From positions 1-56,046 of the forward strand of contig CADCVR010000071.1 of NCBI GenBank assembly GCA_902806205.1: DNA of 56,046 nt, in the 5' to 3' direction. Both the position numbers and the translations under genes were made by a program. How positions within the stretch are numbered: the stretch's first letter is position 1; each line of letters opens with the position of its first letter. Below, piece after piece: positions 8,491 to 17,355 of the stretch. The notes under the pieces were generated by a model. The model was not told the DNA's origin and made no database searches. It saw only the letters and a program-made list of their open reading frames with translations. The stretch comes from an uncultured Solirubrobacteraceae bacterium (GTDB taxonomy: Bacteria; Actinomycetota; Thermoleophilia; Solirubrobacterales; Solirubrobacteraceae).

Positions 8491-9876
8491 TCAGCCGCGG
8501 GCGGGCGCGCGCACGCGCGCGAAGACGACGTCCGAGCGTCCGCGGCGAGCGCTCGGCGGGGCCACGGCGACGAGGACGCCGAAGCCGCCGCGGACGGCAA
8601 CCAGCCCGATGTAGTCGCCCAGGAAGTACGCGCTTCCCGCGCGGGGAGCGCGACGCAGGTCGAACGGCCCGACGAGCCGGCGCGTCCGCCAGGTGCGGCC
8701 CGCGTCGGGCGAGGCCGCGAAGGCGACGTCCGTCGTCAGCGCTCGGTCTGCCGCCCGGTCACGCGCCGTCTCGGTCCAGCTCAGGCCGAGCGTGCCGTCG
8801 GGCGCGGCGGCCAGGGCGGGCGTGAAGACCTGGCCGGGGCGGCGCAGGACGACGCGTCCCCGCGACCACGAGCGGCCGCCGTCGCGCGAGACCGTGCGCA
8901 CGAGGCCCGAGCGGCGCAGGCGCGCCCGGGCCCACACCGCGACGACGGTGCCGTCCGGGAGCACGGCGACCCCCGGGAAGGCGCCGGCGCGCACGGGTCG
9001 GTCGCGCTCACGGTCCACCACGGCCGGCCCGGGAGCGCCGAAGGCCACCCGCCCACCCCACGTCCGCCCGCCATCGTCCGAGCCGACAGCGACGAACGCC
9101 GGGCGCCGGCCGAAGGCGAGCGCGGTCATCAGAAGGCGCCCGCCGGGCAGCGGATGGATCACGTGCCCGACCGTCCGCGGGAGCGCCTTCACCACGCGGG
9201 CCTGGCTCCAGGTGCCCCCCGCGTTCGCGGTGCGGCTGAGCAGCGTCCTCGCGCCGCGGTGCCAGACGACGTAGGCGACGCCAGGGCGCCGCGGGTCGGC
9301 GGTGACCGCCGGTTTGTCGTCGAACGCGCGGCCGGAGGTGAGGGCGGCCGGCGCAGACCACGCGGGGGGCGCGCCGCCGGCGGCCGGGGGCGCCCGGTGC
9401 ACGGTCACCGCGGCGCGGGTCGGCCGCTTCGCGCGGCGTGCGGCGAAGGGCAGCGCGGCCAGGTAGGCGGTGCCCTCCGGACCGATCGCCACCCACGGGT
9501 CGCTGGCCCCGGTCAGCCCGCGCGCTCCGCACGGCGCACCGCCGGGCACCGCCATGGCGCGCCACGTCGATCCGCCGTCGGTCGACTCGGCGGCAGTGAC
9601 CCCGACCGCCCCGCCCGCCGTCCGTCGATCCTGCTGCCAGGCGGCGACCAGGCGGCGCGGATCCCGCGGGCTGACCGCGAGGTGCGCCTCGACCTCGGCG
9701 TCGCGCTGGACCGAGCGGTCGCCGCGAGCGCAGCGCGCGTACGGCGAGGGAGCGCTCAGTGTCGTGAGGCTCACCGCGGCCGGCGGCACGGGCGCCGCCG
9801 GCCGGACCCCGCTTCCGGCGCAACCGGACACGCCGGCCAGCGCGGCGGCAACGACGGCGGCGAGACGGCGGCGCAC
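8491..9876 (-). CDS. Asp-box (BNR/sialidase-like beta-propeller) lipoprotein
   Basis: A 461-residue exported protein with a lipoprotein signal (hydrophobic stretch followed by LAGVSGC, lipidated Cys about residue 19). At least five Asp-box motifs of the S/T-x-D-x-G-x-T-W type are visible (STDGGSTW, SDDGGRTW, SRDGGRSW, SPDAGRTW, TANAGGTW), spaced as in a six-bladed beta-propeller. The family includes exo-alpha-sialidases, but the Arg triad and Tyr nucleophile cannot be assigned with confidence, so sialidase activity is not claimed. The start is GTG at 9876, with TAGCTT 6 nt upstream. It is divergent from the gene at 9937 and convergent with the RTX gene. Confidence 0.8.
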   Translation of the reverse strand: MRRRLAAVVAAALAGVSGCAGSGVRPAAPVPPAAVSLTTLSAPSPYARCARGDRSVQRDAEVEAHLAVSPRDPRRLVAAWQQDRRTAGGAVGVTAAESTDGGSTWRAMAVPGGAPCGARGLTGASDPWVAIGPEGTAYLAALPFAARRAKRPTRAAVTVHRAPPAAGGAPPAWSAPAALTSGRAFDDKPAVTADPRRPGVAYVVWHRGARTLLSRTANAGGTWSQARVVKALPRTVGHVIHPLPGGRLLMTALAFGRRPAFVAVGSDDGGRTWGGRVAFGAPGPAVVDRERDRPVRAGAFPGVAVLPDGTVVAVWARARLRRSGLVRTVSRDGGRSWSRGRVVLRRPGQVFTPALAAAPDGTLGLSWTETARDRAADRALTTDVAFAASPDAGRTWRTRRLVGPFDLRRAPRAGSAYFLGDYIGLVAVRGGFGVLVAVAPPSARRGRSDVVFARVRAPARG

Positions 9877-9882
9877 CTCTCA

Positions 9883-9888
9883 AAGCTA
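9883..9888 (-). promoter_or_regulatory. -10 box TAGCTT of the Asp-box lipoprotein gene
   Basis: TAGCTT on the minus strand ends 6 nt before the GTG at 9876 and no Shine-Dalgarno fits, consistent with a leaderless mRNA. Confidence 0.5.
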
Positions 9889-9936
9889 GCCGGGCGTGCT
9901 CGATACGGTTCACGCCCCCCGGGTAGTGGGTTCCTC

Positions 9937-10728
9937 ATGCTCGTGCATGTGGTCGCGGACTACGGTGTCGCCGGCGACCTGGCTTTCGCGGAGGTGGCCC
10001 AGCGTCTGGTCGCGGCGATCCCGGCGGCGACGATCGTCGCCACCCCCGTCGGGCCGTTCGACACGCTCGCCGCAGGCTTCGTGGTCGCGCAGCTCGCCCT
10101 CAACGAGGGGCCGGCGGAGCGCATCGTCTTCCACAACGTCGCGCCGCGCCGTGACGAGACCGACGCGCGCCATGCCAACGAGGGAGAGCGCTTCACGTCG
10201 GGCGAGGCGCCCGACGGCACGCTCGTCATCGGGCCGAACTCCGGGCTCTCGCTGGCCTTCCTGCGCGACGAGATGCCGCTCTCCTACCTCGACGTGCCGA
10301 CCGCCGGCTCGCAGTTCCGCTCGCGGGACTTCCTTCCCGCAGCGGTCGGCCGGCTCGTCGGGGGCGACCGCGGCGTGGTCGGCGAGCGCGTTCCGTCCGA
10401 ACTGGTGCCGGCCGTCCCGGGAGACGTCGTCGCCTATACCGACGGCTACGGCAACCTCAAGACCACGTGCGTGCAGCCGCCCGCGGACAACGGGGACCGT
10501 GTGCTCGTTCGTGTGGGGCACGCGGCGACGACGGCGATCGTCTCCGACGGAACCTTCTCGGTCGCGGAGGGTGAGCTCTCGCTGGCTCCGGGCTCCTCGG
10601 GGTGGCCGCTGGTCGCGGGCGGGGAGCGGCGCTTCTTGGAGCTCTTCCTGCGCGGCGGAAGCGCCGCCGCGCGACTCGGTCACCCGGCACCCGGGACGCC
10701 CGTCGTCGTCACCCGGATGCAGGTATGA
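9937..10728 (+). CDS. SAM hydroxide adenosyltransferase family protein (DUF62)
   Basis: A 264-residue protein of the DUF62 family (relatives of fluorinase and chlorinase), whose characterised members convert S-adenosylmethionine plus hydroxide into adenosine and methionine. Recognisable parts are an N-terminal VVADYG strand, the segment [10 protein letters not shown], and the IGPNSGLSL motif (about residues 98-106; the family pattern is GPDNGLL). The C-terminal domain contains [11 protein letters not shown] (about 168-178). The N-terminal Asp motif is altered from the usual LLTDFG, so activity is likely but not certain. The ATG at 9937 is chosen because family similarity starts there. Its 3' end overlaps that of glcF by 20 bp on the opposite strand. 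Confidence 0.75.
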   Translation: MLVHVVADYGVAGDLAFAEVAQRLVAAIPAATIVATPVGPFDTLAAGFVVAQLALNEGPAERIVFHNVAPRRDETDARHANEGERFTSGEAPDGTLVIGPNSGLSLAFLRDEMPLSYLDVPTAGSQFRSRDFLPAAVGRLVGGDRGVVGERVPSELVPAVPGDVVAYTDGYGNLKTTCVQPPADNGDRVLVRVGHAATTAIVSDGTFSVAEGELSLAPGSSGWPLVAGGERRFLELFLRGGSAAARLGHPAPGTPVVVTRMQV

Positions 10729-11986
10729 GGGTCCCGGCGTAGGCACGGTCGAGTACCTGCACGGTGTGCAGCACCGGGACGTCTCGCCCGAGCGCGCCCA
10801 GATGGGTCTGGATCTGCGTGGTGCACCCGATGTTGCCGGTGGCGATCAGCTCTGCACTCGTCGCGAGCAGGTTGCGCGCCTTGCGCTCCCCCAGCTCCGC
10901 GGCGGTGTCCGGGCGCTCCACGTTGTACGTGCCCGCCGAGCCGCAGCACAGCTCCCACTCCGCGGGCTCGACCAGCTCGATCCCGCCGACGGCTTGAAGC
11001 AGCGCGCGCGGCGGGCTGCGGACTCCCTGGGCGTGGGCCAGGTGGCAGGCGTCGTGGTAGGCGACCTTGACCGGCCGCGCGAGCGCCGCGGGCGCCTGCC
11101 GGAGCCCGAGCGCGTCGAGGAAGACGCTCACGTCGACGACGCGATCGGCGAAGGCCTGCGCCGCGTCGTGCTCCGGCGCGCCCTTGAACAGCAGCCCGTA
11201 TTCCTTCATGCCCGAGCCGCAGCCCGCGGCGTTGGTGACGATGGCGTCCACCCCGGCGAAGGCCTCGAGGTTGCGCCGGGCCATCGGCTTGGCCTGGTCG
11301 GCCGCCCCGGTGTGCATGCCCAGGGCCCCGCAGCACCCCTGACCGGGCGGGATGACGGTCTCCACGCCGTTGCGCGCGAGCACGCGCAGCGTCGCCGAGT
11401 TGATGTCCGGCGCGAGCACCTGCTGGGCGCAGCCGGCCAGCAGCGCCACGCGCGCGCGGCGCTCGCCCTCGGCGGGGAGGACCGCCGGCAACGGCTCCGC
11501 CTTGGGGAGCCGGGCGGGCAGCAGGCGCAGCATCGCCGCCAGCGGCTCGGGCAGCCGGCCGGCCAGCAGCCGGGCGAGCCGGCCGAGCCGCGCCGCCGCC
11601 CGGAAGCGCCGCGGGTACGGCAGCGTGCGCAGCATCATCTCGCGCTGCACGCGGTCCATCGGCGCACGCTCGCGGTGCTGCTCGGCGTAGGCCTTGAACG
11701 GGGTGATCAGGTCGCCGTAGTCGACACCGGACGGGCAGGCGGTCTGGCAGGCCTGGCAGCCCAGGCAGTTGTCGATGTAGGGAAGGGCGGTCTCGAGCTC
11801 GAGCTGGCCCTCCAGCACCTCCTTCATGAGGAAGATGCGCCCGCGCGGGGAGTCCATCTCCTCGCCCATCGTCACGTAGGTGGGGCAGGTCGGCAGGCAG
11901 AAGCCGCAGTGCACGCACGACTCGACGGCCCCGGCCATCTCCGCGGTCTGGGGGCCGGCAGTGTCCGGTGGGATGGAGTGCTTCAG
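10709..11986 (-). CDS. glcF: Glycolate oxidase iron-sulfur subunit GlcF
   Basis: The iron-sulfur subunit of glycolate oxidase (glyoxylate pathway), passing electrons from the flavin subunits towards the membrane quinone pool. Two ferredoxin-type 4Fe-4S motifs are seen ([12 protein letters not shown] and [12 protein letters not shown]), followed by two CCG domains (GQGCCGALG and [11 protein letters not shown]). The start is uncertain. An in-frame CTG at 11986 lies 4 nt after the glcE stop and is preceded by AAAGGA at a good distance, giving 24 residues before the first cluster; the first ATG (11938) would leave only 7. I prefer the CTG. It is the last gene of a glcD-glcE-glcF operon. Confidence 0.85.
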   Translation of the reverse strand: MKHSIPPDTAGPQTAEMAGAVESCVHCGFCLPTCPTYVTMGEEMDSPRGRIFLMKEVLEGQLELETALPYIDNCLGCQACQTACPSGVDYGDLITPFKAYAEQHRERAPMDRVQREMMLRTLPYPRRFRAAARLGRLARLLAGRLPEPLAAMLRLLPARLPKAEPLPAVLPAEGERRARVALLAGCAQQVLAPDINSATLRVLARNGVETVIPPGQGCCGALGMHTGAADQAKPMARRNLEAFAGVDAIVTNAAGCGSGMKEYGLLFKGAPEHDAAQAFADRVVDVSVFLDALGLRQAPAALARPVKVAYHDACHLAHAQGVRSPPRALLQAVGGIELVEPAEWELCCGSAGTYNVERPDTAAELGERKARNLLATSAELIATGNIGCTTQIQTHLGALGRDVPVLHTVQVLDRAYAGTLIPASG

Positions 11987-11990
11987 AGAA

Positions 11991-13073
11991 TCAGTCCTTT
12001 GGGAAACGGTCGTCGGGGTCCAGCGCGGCGCGGATGCGGTCGGCGAATGCCCCGCCGCCCGGCGCCCCGAGCAGGCGCCGGTGCGAGGGGCCGGTGAGGA
12101 CCATTCCCGCGACCCCGAGCGCACTCAGGACCCCATCGAGCGCGGACAGGTCCTGGTCCTCGGGCCACGCGATCCAGGCGGCGTTCGCCCCCAGGCTATA
12201 GCGCACTGGCGCGCCCGCGGGCTCGAGCACCGCCTGCACCTCGGCCACGTCGCGCGCCGTCAGCCCGACGCGCACCGCGCGGCTGCCGGCGGGGACCCAG
12301 CCGAGCGCGCCGACCTCACGCCACAGCGCGGCGTCCTCGGGGCCGTCGATCCGCTCGCACGGCGCCGCCACGGCCGCGGCCAGGCGAGCGGCGCGGCCGT
12401 CCAGCAGCGCCGCGTCGCCGCCCACGCGCACGAGGACCCGTCCGGGGGGCTCGAGGTCGAGCGCGTCGAGGTCGAGGGCGGAGCGCCCGAGCGCGGCGAC
12501 CACCCCCAGCGCCGCTTGGGTGGACTCGAGCGCGAAGCTCAGCGTCGTGGTCGCCCGCGGCCGCGGGAAGACCTTCAGCGACAGCTGCACGATCACGCCG
12601 AGGCGCCCGGCCGATCCCACCATCAGCTTCGGCAGGTCGAATCCCGCGGCGTTCTTGACCACCCGCCCGCCGCCCGCGACCAGGCGTCCGGTGCCGTCGA
12701 CGAAGCGCACGCCGAGGACGAAGTCGCGCACGCCGCCGTGGCGGAAGGCGTTGGACCCGGAGGTGCCCGCGGCCACGACGCCGCCCAGCGTGGCGCCCGC
12801 CGCCGCCAGCGGCGGGTCGAAGGGCAGGTACTGGCCGTGCTCGCCCAGCGCCGCGTCGATCTCGGCGACCGGCGTCCCGGCCAGCGCCGTGAAGGTCAGC
12901 TCGGCCGGGTCGTAGTCGACGATCCCGCGCAGGCCCGACACGTCGACTGCGACCACGTCGTCCGACGGCGGCTCCGACTGCGCGGGCTTGGTCCCGCCGC
13001 CGACCGGCAGCACCCGCGGGCCTTCGCGCACCGCGTCCTGCAGCGCCTCGACGGTGTCGAGGGCGAGCGTCAC
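11991..13073 (-). CDS. glcE: Glycolate oxidase FAD-binding subunit GlcE
   Basis: A 360-residue PCMH-type FAD-binding protein, the second flavin subunit of glycolate oxidase. The FAD-binding core is visible: [10 protein letters not shown] near the N-terminus, [15 protein letters not shown] (about 95-109) and [19 protein letters not shown] (about 140-158), the last being characteristic of GlcE. The GTG start at 13073 overlaps the glcD stop (GTGA), indicating translational coupling, and the frame upstream of it is only glcD antiframe sequence. Length fits E. coli GlcE (about 350). Confidence 0.9.
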   Translation of the reverse strand: MTLALDTVEALQDAVREGPRVLPVGGGTKPAQSEPPSDDVVAVDVSGLRGIVDYDPAELTFTALAGTPVAEIDAALGEHGQYLPFDPPLAAAGATLGGVVAAGTSGSNAFRHGGVRDFVLGVRFVDGTGRLVAGGGRVVKNAAGFDLPKLMVGSAGRLGVIVQLSLKVFPRPRATTTLSFALESTQAALGVVAALGRSALDLDALDLEPPGRVLVRVGGDAALLDGRAARLAAAVAAPCERIDGPEDAALWREVGALGWVPAGSRAVRVGLTARDVAEVQAVLEPAGAPVRYSLGANAAWIAWPEDQDLSALDGVLSALGVAGMVLTGPSHRRLLGAPGGGAFADRIRAALDPDDRFPKD

Positions 13074-14455
13074 GCCGCGGCCTGCTCGAGCATCTTGCCG
13101 CGGTTGGCCAGCCCCTGCGGATCGACCGCGGCCCGCAGACGGTGCATGAGCGCGAAGTCGTCCGGGGAGAACATCAGCTCGAGGAAGTGCCGCTTCTCGA
13201 GGCCGACGCCGTGCTCGCCGGTGATCGAGCCCCCCAAGCGCACGCACAGGCGCAGGATCTCCGCCGCCAGCTCCTCCGCGCGCACGACCGCGCCGTCCTC
13301 GCGCCCGTCGAAGAGGATCAGCGGATGCAGGTTGCCGTCACCGGCGTGGAAGACGTTGGCCACGCGGATCTCGGCCTCCTCGCTCAGGCGCCCGATCTCC
13401 GCCAGGGCCTCGCCCAGCCGGGTGCGCGGGACGACGCCGTCCTGCACGATGTAGTCCGGCGCCAGCCAGCCGACGGCGGAGAAGGCGCTCTTGCGGCCCT
13501 TCCAGATCAGTGCCCGTTCGGTGACGTCCTCGGTGACGGTGATCTCGGTGGCACCCGAGGCGTCCAGCAGCTCGGCCAGGTGCGCGGCGTCGGCCTCGAC
13601 GACCTCAGGCTCACCCTCCAGCTCGACGATGAGCAGCGCCGCGCCCGCGGGATAGCCCGGCTTGACCGACGCTTCGGCGGCCTGCATCGCCAGCGCGTCC
13701 ATGATCTCCATGGCGACGGGCAAGAGCCCCGCGCCGACCACTCGGGCGACCGCGTCGCCCGCCGCCTCCAGGCTGGGGTAGACCGCGAGCGCCGTGCGCG
13801 CCGTCCCCGCGAGCGTGACCAGACGCAGCGTCACCTCCAGCGCGATCCCGAACAGGCCCTCCGAGCCGCAGAACATGCCCACCCAGTCAGGGCCGACGGG
13901 ATCGGTGGTGCCGCCCCCGAACTCCACGATCTCCCCGTCGGGCAGGACCGCGCGGATGCCGAGCACGTGGTTGGAGGTCATGCCGTGCTTGAGGCAGTGC
14001 GCTCCGCCGGAGTTGAAGGCGAGGTTGCCGCCGATGGAGCAGACGCCCTGGCTCGACGGGTCGGGCGCGTAGAGCAGCCCGTGCGGGGCCGCGGCCGCGG
14101 TCACGTCGAGGTTGATCACGCCGGGCTGCACGACGGCGATACGCGCGTCGGGATCGACGCGCACCACCCGGTCGAGGCGATTGAGCGCGATGACGATCCC
14201 CCCCTCGACGGGCACCGAGCCGCCGGAGAGCGACGTCCCGCTTCCGCGCGCGACGAACGGCACGCCCTCGCGGTGGCAGAAGCGGACGGTCTGCACGACG
14301 TCGTCCTCGCAGGCCGCGAGCACCACCGCCTCCGGACGCTGATGAAAGGCGGTGAGCGCGTCTGAGCCGAAGGCGGCCAGCGCGGCGGGGTCGGTGAGCA
14401 CCCGGTCTCCCAGCCCGAGCGACTCCAGTCCGGAGAGCAGTGCAGCTTGACCCAT
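13070..14455 (-). CDS. glcD: Glycolate oxidase subunit GlcD (FAD-linked)
   Basis: The 461-residue catalytic flavoprotein of glycolate oxidase, oxidising glycolate (or D-lactate-like 2-hydroxyacids) to the 2-oxoacid. The N-terminal PCMH FAD domain (residues about 38-216) has [11 protein letters not shown] and the [16 protein letters not shown] loop. The C-terminal FAD-oxidase domain has [13 protein letters not shown] and ends with the [14 protein letters not shown] motif that contributes to the active site. The first gene of glcDEF. Upstream on the minus strand, TTGACG (14490-14485) and CATATAT 17 bp downstream form a plausible promoter that reaches almost to the ATG. Confidence 0.92.
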   Translation of the reverse strand: MGQAALLSGLESLGLGDRVLTDPAALAAFGSDALTAFHQRPEAVVLAACEDDVVQTVRFCHREGVPFVARGSGTSLSGGSVPVEGGIVIALNRLDRVVRVDPDARIAVVQPGVINLDVTAAAAPHGLLYAPDPSSQGVCSIGGNLAFNSGGAHCLKHGMTSNHVLGIRAVLPDGEIVEFGGGTTDPVGPDWVGMFCGSEGLFGIALEVTLRLVTLAGTARTALAVYPSLEAAGDAVARVVGAGLLPVAMEIMDALAMQAAEASVKPGYPAGAALLIVELEGEPEVVEADAAHLAELLDASGATEITVTEDVTERALIWKGRKSAFSAVGWLAPDYIVQDGVVPRTRLGEALAEIGRLSEEAEIRVANVFHAGDGNLHPLILFDGREDGAVVRAEELAAEILRLCVRLGGSITGEHGVGLEKRHFLELMFSPDDFALMHRLRAAVDPQGLANRGKMLEQAAA

Positions 14456-14535
14456 CGCCCATATATGTCAGTGACCGTCGCGCGCGTCAAGGTACAGCGG
14501 ATGAACCGCCCCTCCCGAGTCGCGGCGGCAGCGGC

Positions 14536-14826
14536 ATGACGGTCGTCGCCATCCTGGGTGGACAGACCATCGCCCGCAGCGACGACACGGTCAGGGTCGA
14601 CGGCAGCCACTACTTCCCGATCGACGACGTACGCACCGAACTGCTCGTCGAGACGCGTCACCGCACCCTCTGCCCGTGGAAGGGCGTCGCGAGCTACTGG
14701 ACGGTGGAAGCCGACGGCGTGGTGGCCGAGCGGGGCGCCTGGATCTACCGGCATCCGTCGCCGTTCGCGCGGCGGATCCGCGGACGCGTCGCGTTCTCGA
14801 GCGGAGTCCAGGTTCACGAGGAATGA
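14536..14826 (+). CDS. DUF427 domain protein
   Basis: A 96-residue cytoplasmic protein that is entirely one DUF427 domain, a small beta-rich fold of unknown activity. Typical segments are YFPIDDVRTELL (about 28-39) and CPWKGVASYWTVEADG (about 50-65). The ATG at 14536 is preceded by a purine-rich stretch (cggcggcagcggc). It is a monocistron between the divergent glcD and the SUKH gene. Confidence 0.85.
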   Translation: MTVVAILGGQTIARSDDTVRVDGSHYFPIDDVRTELLVETRHRTLCPWKGVASYWTVEADGVVAERGAWIYRHPSPFARRIRGRVAFSSGVQVHEE

Positions 14827-14932
14827 GCCGGCGCACCGGGACCCGAGCGACCGCGGGCCGACGCCTGCGCGGTGAAGGACTGCGGCCGCACGGATCTTCC
14901 GAACCGGCCCCTGCAGCCGGGACGATGGACCG

Positions 14933-15562
14933 GTGAACGCGCCTGCAGGGCTCGCGCAACTGTTGTCGGTGGCGAGCCCGGCGCTCGGACCCGCCGGACC
15001 CTCGCTGCCCGCGTCGCTTCCCGCGCCCCTCGGGCCGCTGTGGGCGCAGCGCAACGGCTGGGTCGCGTTCTGGTCGGCACTGCAGGTCTTCCCGGTCGGC
15101 GCGACCGCGGGCGGCCCGGACGTCGTGACCGTCAACGCGGTGCTCCATCAGGCCTTCGGGGAGCTCGCGGTGGGCCATTTCGCGTTCGGCCAGGATCTCT
15201 TCGGAGTGCTCCTGACCTGGCACGAGGACCATGTCTGCGGCTTCGATACCGAGACGGCCGAGCACGAGCCGATCGCGGGGGACCTCGACGGCTGGGCGTC
15301 CGCCGTCCTGGCCGGGCCCGAGGAGCTCGTCGGCTCCGCGTTCGCCTTCGGTTGGCAGGAGCGCCACGGCGCGCTCGAGCCGGGGGAGCGTCTGGTGCCG
15401 TTGCTGCCCTTCGTGCTCGGCGGGGAGTACGACGACGCGAACCTCGAGCCGCGCGACGCCCTGCAAGCCCTGCGTGAGCGGGCGGCGCTCGCGCGCGTCA
15501 TCGCGACGCTGCCCGACGGCGCCGAAGTCGAGTGGCCGCTGCCCGGGACCCGGGAGGAGTGA
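14933..15562 (+). CDS. SMI1/KNR4-like (SUKH superfamily) protein
   Basis: A 209-residue protein resembling SUKH (SMI1/KNR4) proteins. The segment AQRNGWVAFWSALQVFP (about 39-55) matches the family opening with a conserved Asn-Gly and a following helix. FGQDLFGVLL (about 84-93), FDTETAEHEPIAGDLDGWASAVL (about 103-125) and PFVLGGEYDDANLEP (about 158-172) match the core. Many SUKH proteins are immunity proteins against contact-dependent toxins, but others are solitary housekeeping proteins. No toxin gene lies nearby, so immunity is not claimed. The start is GTG at 14933. Confidence 0.7.
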   Translation: MNAPAGLAQLLSVASPALGPAGPSLPASLPAPLGPLWAQRNGWVAFWSALQVFPVGATAGGPDVVTVNAVLHQAFGELAVGHFAFGQDLFGVLLTWHEDHVCGFDTETAEHEPIAGDLDGWASAVLAGPEELVGSAFAFGWQERHGALEPGERLVPLLPFVLGGEYDDANLEPRDALQALRERAALARVIATLPDGAEVEWPLPGTREE

Positions 15563-15589
15563 GCGACCGCGTTCCGGTGGGGGCTCTCC

Positions 15590-15922
15590 TCACGAGGCGG
15601 TGGGCCGCGTCTCCGCCCGGACCCAGTCCAGGTACCCGGCCAGGCCCGCCACCACGTCGGTGACGAGCACCTCGGGCAGTTCGTAGCCGTGCTCGGCGGT
15701 CAGGAACGCGACGAGCACGTCGACGCGATCGCCGGCGGTCTTCAACAGGGCCAGCCACTCCTGGGCCTGCTGGACATCGCCTTCCCAGCGGAAGGTGCTG
15801 GTCATCGGTCCGAGCAGTTGTCCACACGCGGCCAGGCGGCGCTCGACCGCCGCGGTGATCAGGCGCTGAAGTGCCTGGGGGTCGTCGTGGGCGACCTGGA
15901 CCTGGGCGACGCGGGGGCGCAT
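15590..15922 (-). CDS. cutA: CutA1-type protein
   Basis: A 110-residue protein of the CutA family, trimeric ferredoxin-like proteins historically linked to divalent cation tolerance. The central EGDVQQAQEWLALLKTAGDR and the following LTAEHGYELPEVL region with the conserved HxYxxPE pattern (HGYELPE) are diagnostic, and the C-terminal YLDWV matches the family tryptophan. It is a stand-alone gene convergent with the SUKH gene. Confidence 0.85.
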   Translation of the reverse strand: MRPRVAQVQVAHDDPQALQRLITAAVERRLAACGQLLGPMTSTFRWEGDVQQAQEWLALLKTAGDRVDVLVAFLTAEHGYELPEVLVTDVVAGLAGYLDWVRAETRPTAS

Positions 15923-16239
15923 GCCGGAGAGTCTGCCCGGAGCACCCCGCCGATCGCGCCGCGCCCAGCACGCTCACGACCAGCTTCGGGCAGCCGGCCG
16001 TGAGCATCCTCCCCGGCGCTCGACGAGTGATTCCACGAGATCCGGTGCCGCCTCGTGGCAGCAATCCTCTCTCAGTGCTCCGATTCCGAAGTTCCATGGC
16101 AGCATCCGGGCGCCTCGCCGGGCCGTGACGCTCGCCGACGGCCCCCGCAAGTACGCCCGGTACGAGCAGGGCCGCCGCCGAACGCCCCGGCGCGCCGATC
16201 CATCCCGGATCCCGCGACGGAACTTGCGAATCGGAGCAC
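15923..16239. other. Unassigned 317-bp intergenic stretch
   Basis: This lies between the start of cutA and the end of the CBS gene, both on the minus strand. I see no gene; it presumably contains the cutA promoter. A weak candidate is CAGACT ending 7 nt before the cutA ATG. Confidence 0.4.
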
Positions 16240-16662
16240 CTAGCTCGAGATCGCCTCCACGAGGTCTCCGACCTTCTCCTCGTCGTAGTTGCGGGCGATG
16301 TCGGCCTGGGAGACGAGGCCGACGAGGTCGTGGCCGTCGATGACCGGCAGGCGGCGGACCTGGTTCTCGGACATGGTCTTCAGCGCCTCTTCGATCGAGT
16401 CGTCGGCGCCGATGGTCACGACCTTCCCGTCGCCCTGGCCGAGCTCACCGGCTTTGGTCGTGGCCGGGTCCTTGCCCTCGGCGAGCACCTTCACGACGAT
16501 GTCACGGTCGGTCAGCATGCCCTTGAGGCGTTCGTCGTTCCCGCAGATCGGCAGGGCGCCGACGTCGAGCGACTTGAGCAGGTTCGCGGCGTCGAGGACG
16601 GTGTCGTCCTCGCCGACGCAGGTGGTGTCGGTGGACATGATGTCCCGTGCGGTCTTGGCCAT
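16240..16662 (-). CDS. Tandem CBS-domain protein
   Basis: A 140-residue cytoplasmic protein made of two CBS domains (about residues 8-62 and 78-135) with no fused enzyme or transporter. CBS pairs bind adenosyl ligands such as AMP, ATP or SAM. Conserved core motifs are present: ALPICGNDERLKGMLTDRDI in the first and RRLPVIDGHDLVGLVSQADI in the second. It resembles the hypoxic response protein 1 type of mycobacteria in size and layout. A good Shine-Dalgarno (gaggag) lies 6 nt before the ATG, so this gene is leadered, unlike many neighbours. Confidence 0.9.
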   Translation of the reverse strand: MAKTARDIMSTDTTCVGEDDTVLDAANLLKSLDVGALPICGNDERLKGMLTDRDIVVKVLAEGKDPATTKAGELGQGDGKVVTIGADDSIEEALKTMSENQVRRLPVIDGHDLVGLVSQADIARNYDEEKVGDLVEAISS

Positions 16663-16818
16663 GAGGGCTCCTCGTGGTGGGGTTGGTCGGCGACCGGGTG
16701 CTACCCGATGTCTCCTCGGTCGACACGACCGGGACGGCGTCTTTGCTCCGAAGCGCCTACCGGCGCAGCCCCCGTCCGGACTGGGCGCGAACGGGCCGGG
16801 ATCCCACCGGCGGATCGC

Positions 16819-16824
16819 TAGGGT
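16819..16824 (+). promoter_or_regulatory. -10 box TAGGGT before the 16835 gene
   Basis: TAGGGT ends 10 nt before the GTG at 16835. There is no convincing Shine-Dalgarno, so a leaderless or near-leaderless transcript is likely. Confidence 0.4.
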
Positions 16825-16834
16825 CCGGGCCTAC

Positions 16835-17347
16835 GTGCCCGCTGCCTACGCCACCCGACTGCGCCTGGAGGGCGGCGTCCTCGCCGCTGCGGGCCTCGCG
16901 GCGTCCGCCGCCCTGATCGTCCGCGCGCCGCGGTCGCGGCGCCGGCCGGCCTCGACGGTCGGCCAGGTCGCGCTCGTCGCCGTGGGGATCGGGGTACGCG
17001 GGCCGGCCACCGTCACGGCATGGATGAGCGCGGCCAAGCCGGTCGACGCCGTTCAGCTGACCGGGGAGCCGACGCCCCTGCACCACGTACCGGTGCCCAT
17101 GCTGCTCGGAGCGCTGGCGGCCAAGGCATTCGAGTCGGTCGGCGGCCCGCTGCGGCCGCTGACCCGTCACGCCGGCTGGGACGCCGCCCTGCGCGTCACC
17201 GCCGGCTGCGCGGTCGTCGGCGGCGCTCAGGCGCTCGTGCTCGCGCGGGCCGTCGCGGCCGCCGAGGCGCGCGAGGGCCGCACCTACTTCCGGCTTCCGG
17301 GCTCTCGCTTGGGGACGGGCACCCGGCTGGGCTACACCGAGCGCTGA
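16835..17347 (+). CDS. Hypothetical protein with hydrophobic segments
   Basis: A 170-residue protein I do not recognise. It has an early hydrophobic segment (GGVLAAAGLAASAALIV, about 13-29), a second (VGQVALVAVGIGVRG, about 42-56) and a more polar middle with LHHVPVPMLLGALAAKAFE. A third Ala-rich helix follows, and the C-terminus is basic (GSRLGTGTRLGYTER). It is probably membrane-associated. The GTG start is chosen because it follows the TAGGGT box and everything further upstream is antisense to the CBS gene. It ends 8 nt before the start of the cyclase gene, so the two are likely co-transcribed, which may mean it relates to cyclase function. Confidence 0.55.
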   Translation: MPAAYATRLRLEGGVLAAAGLAASAALIVRAPRSRRRPASTVGQVALVAVGIGVRGPATVTAWMSAAKPVDAVQLTGEPTPLHHVPVPMLLGALAAKAFESVGGPLRPLTRHAGWDAALRVTAGCAVVGGAQALVLARAVAAAEAREGRTYFRLPGSRLGTGTRLGYTER

Positions 17348-17355
17348 GCGCCGCG

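Noticed and set aside
8481-8494. A small inverted repeat CTGAC-gggg-GTCAG between the RTX and Asp-box genes
   Set aside because: Only 5 bp with no T-run, and it overlaps the stop codon; too weak to call a terminator.
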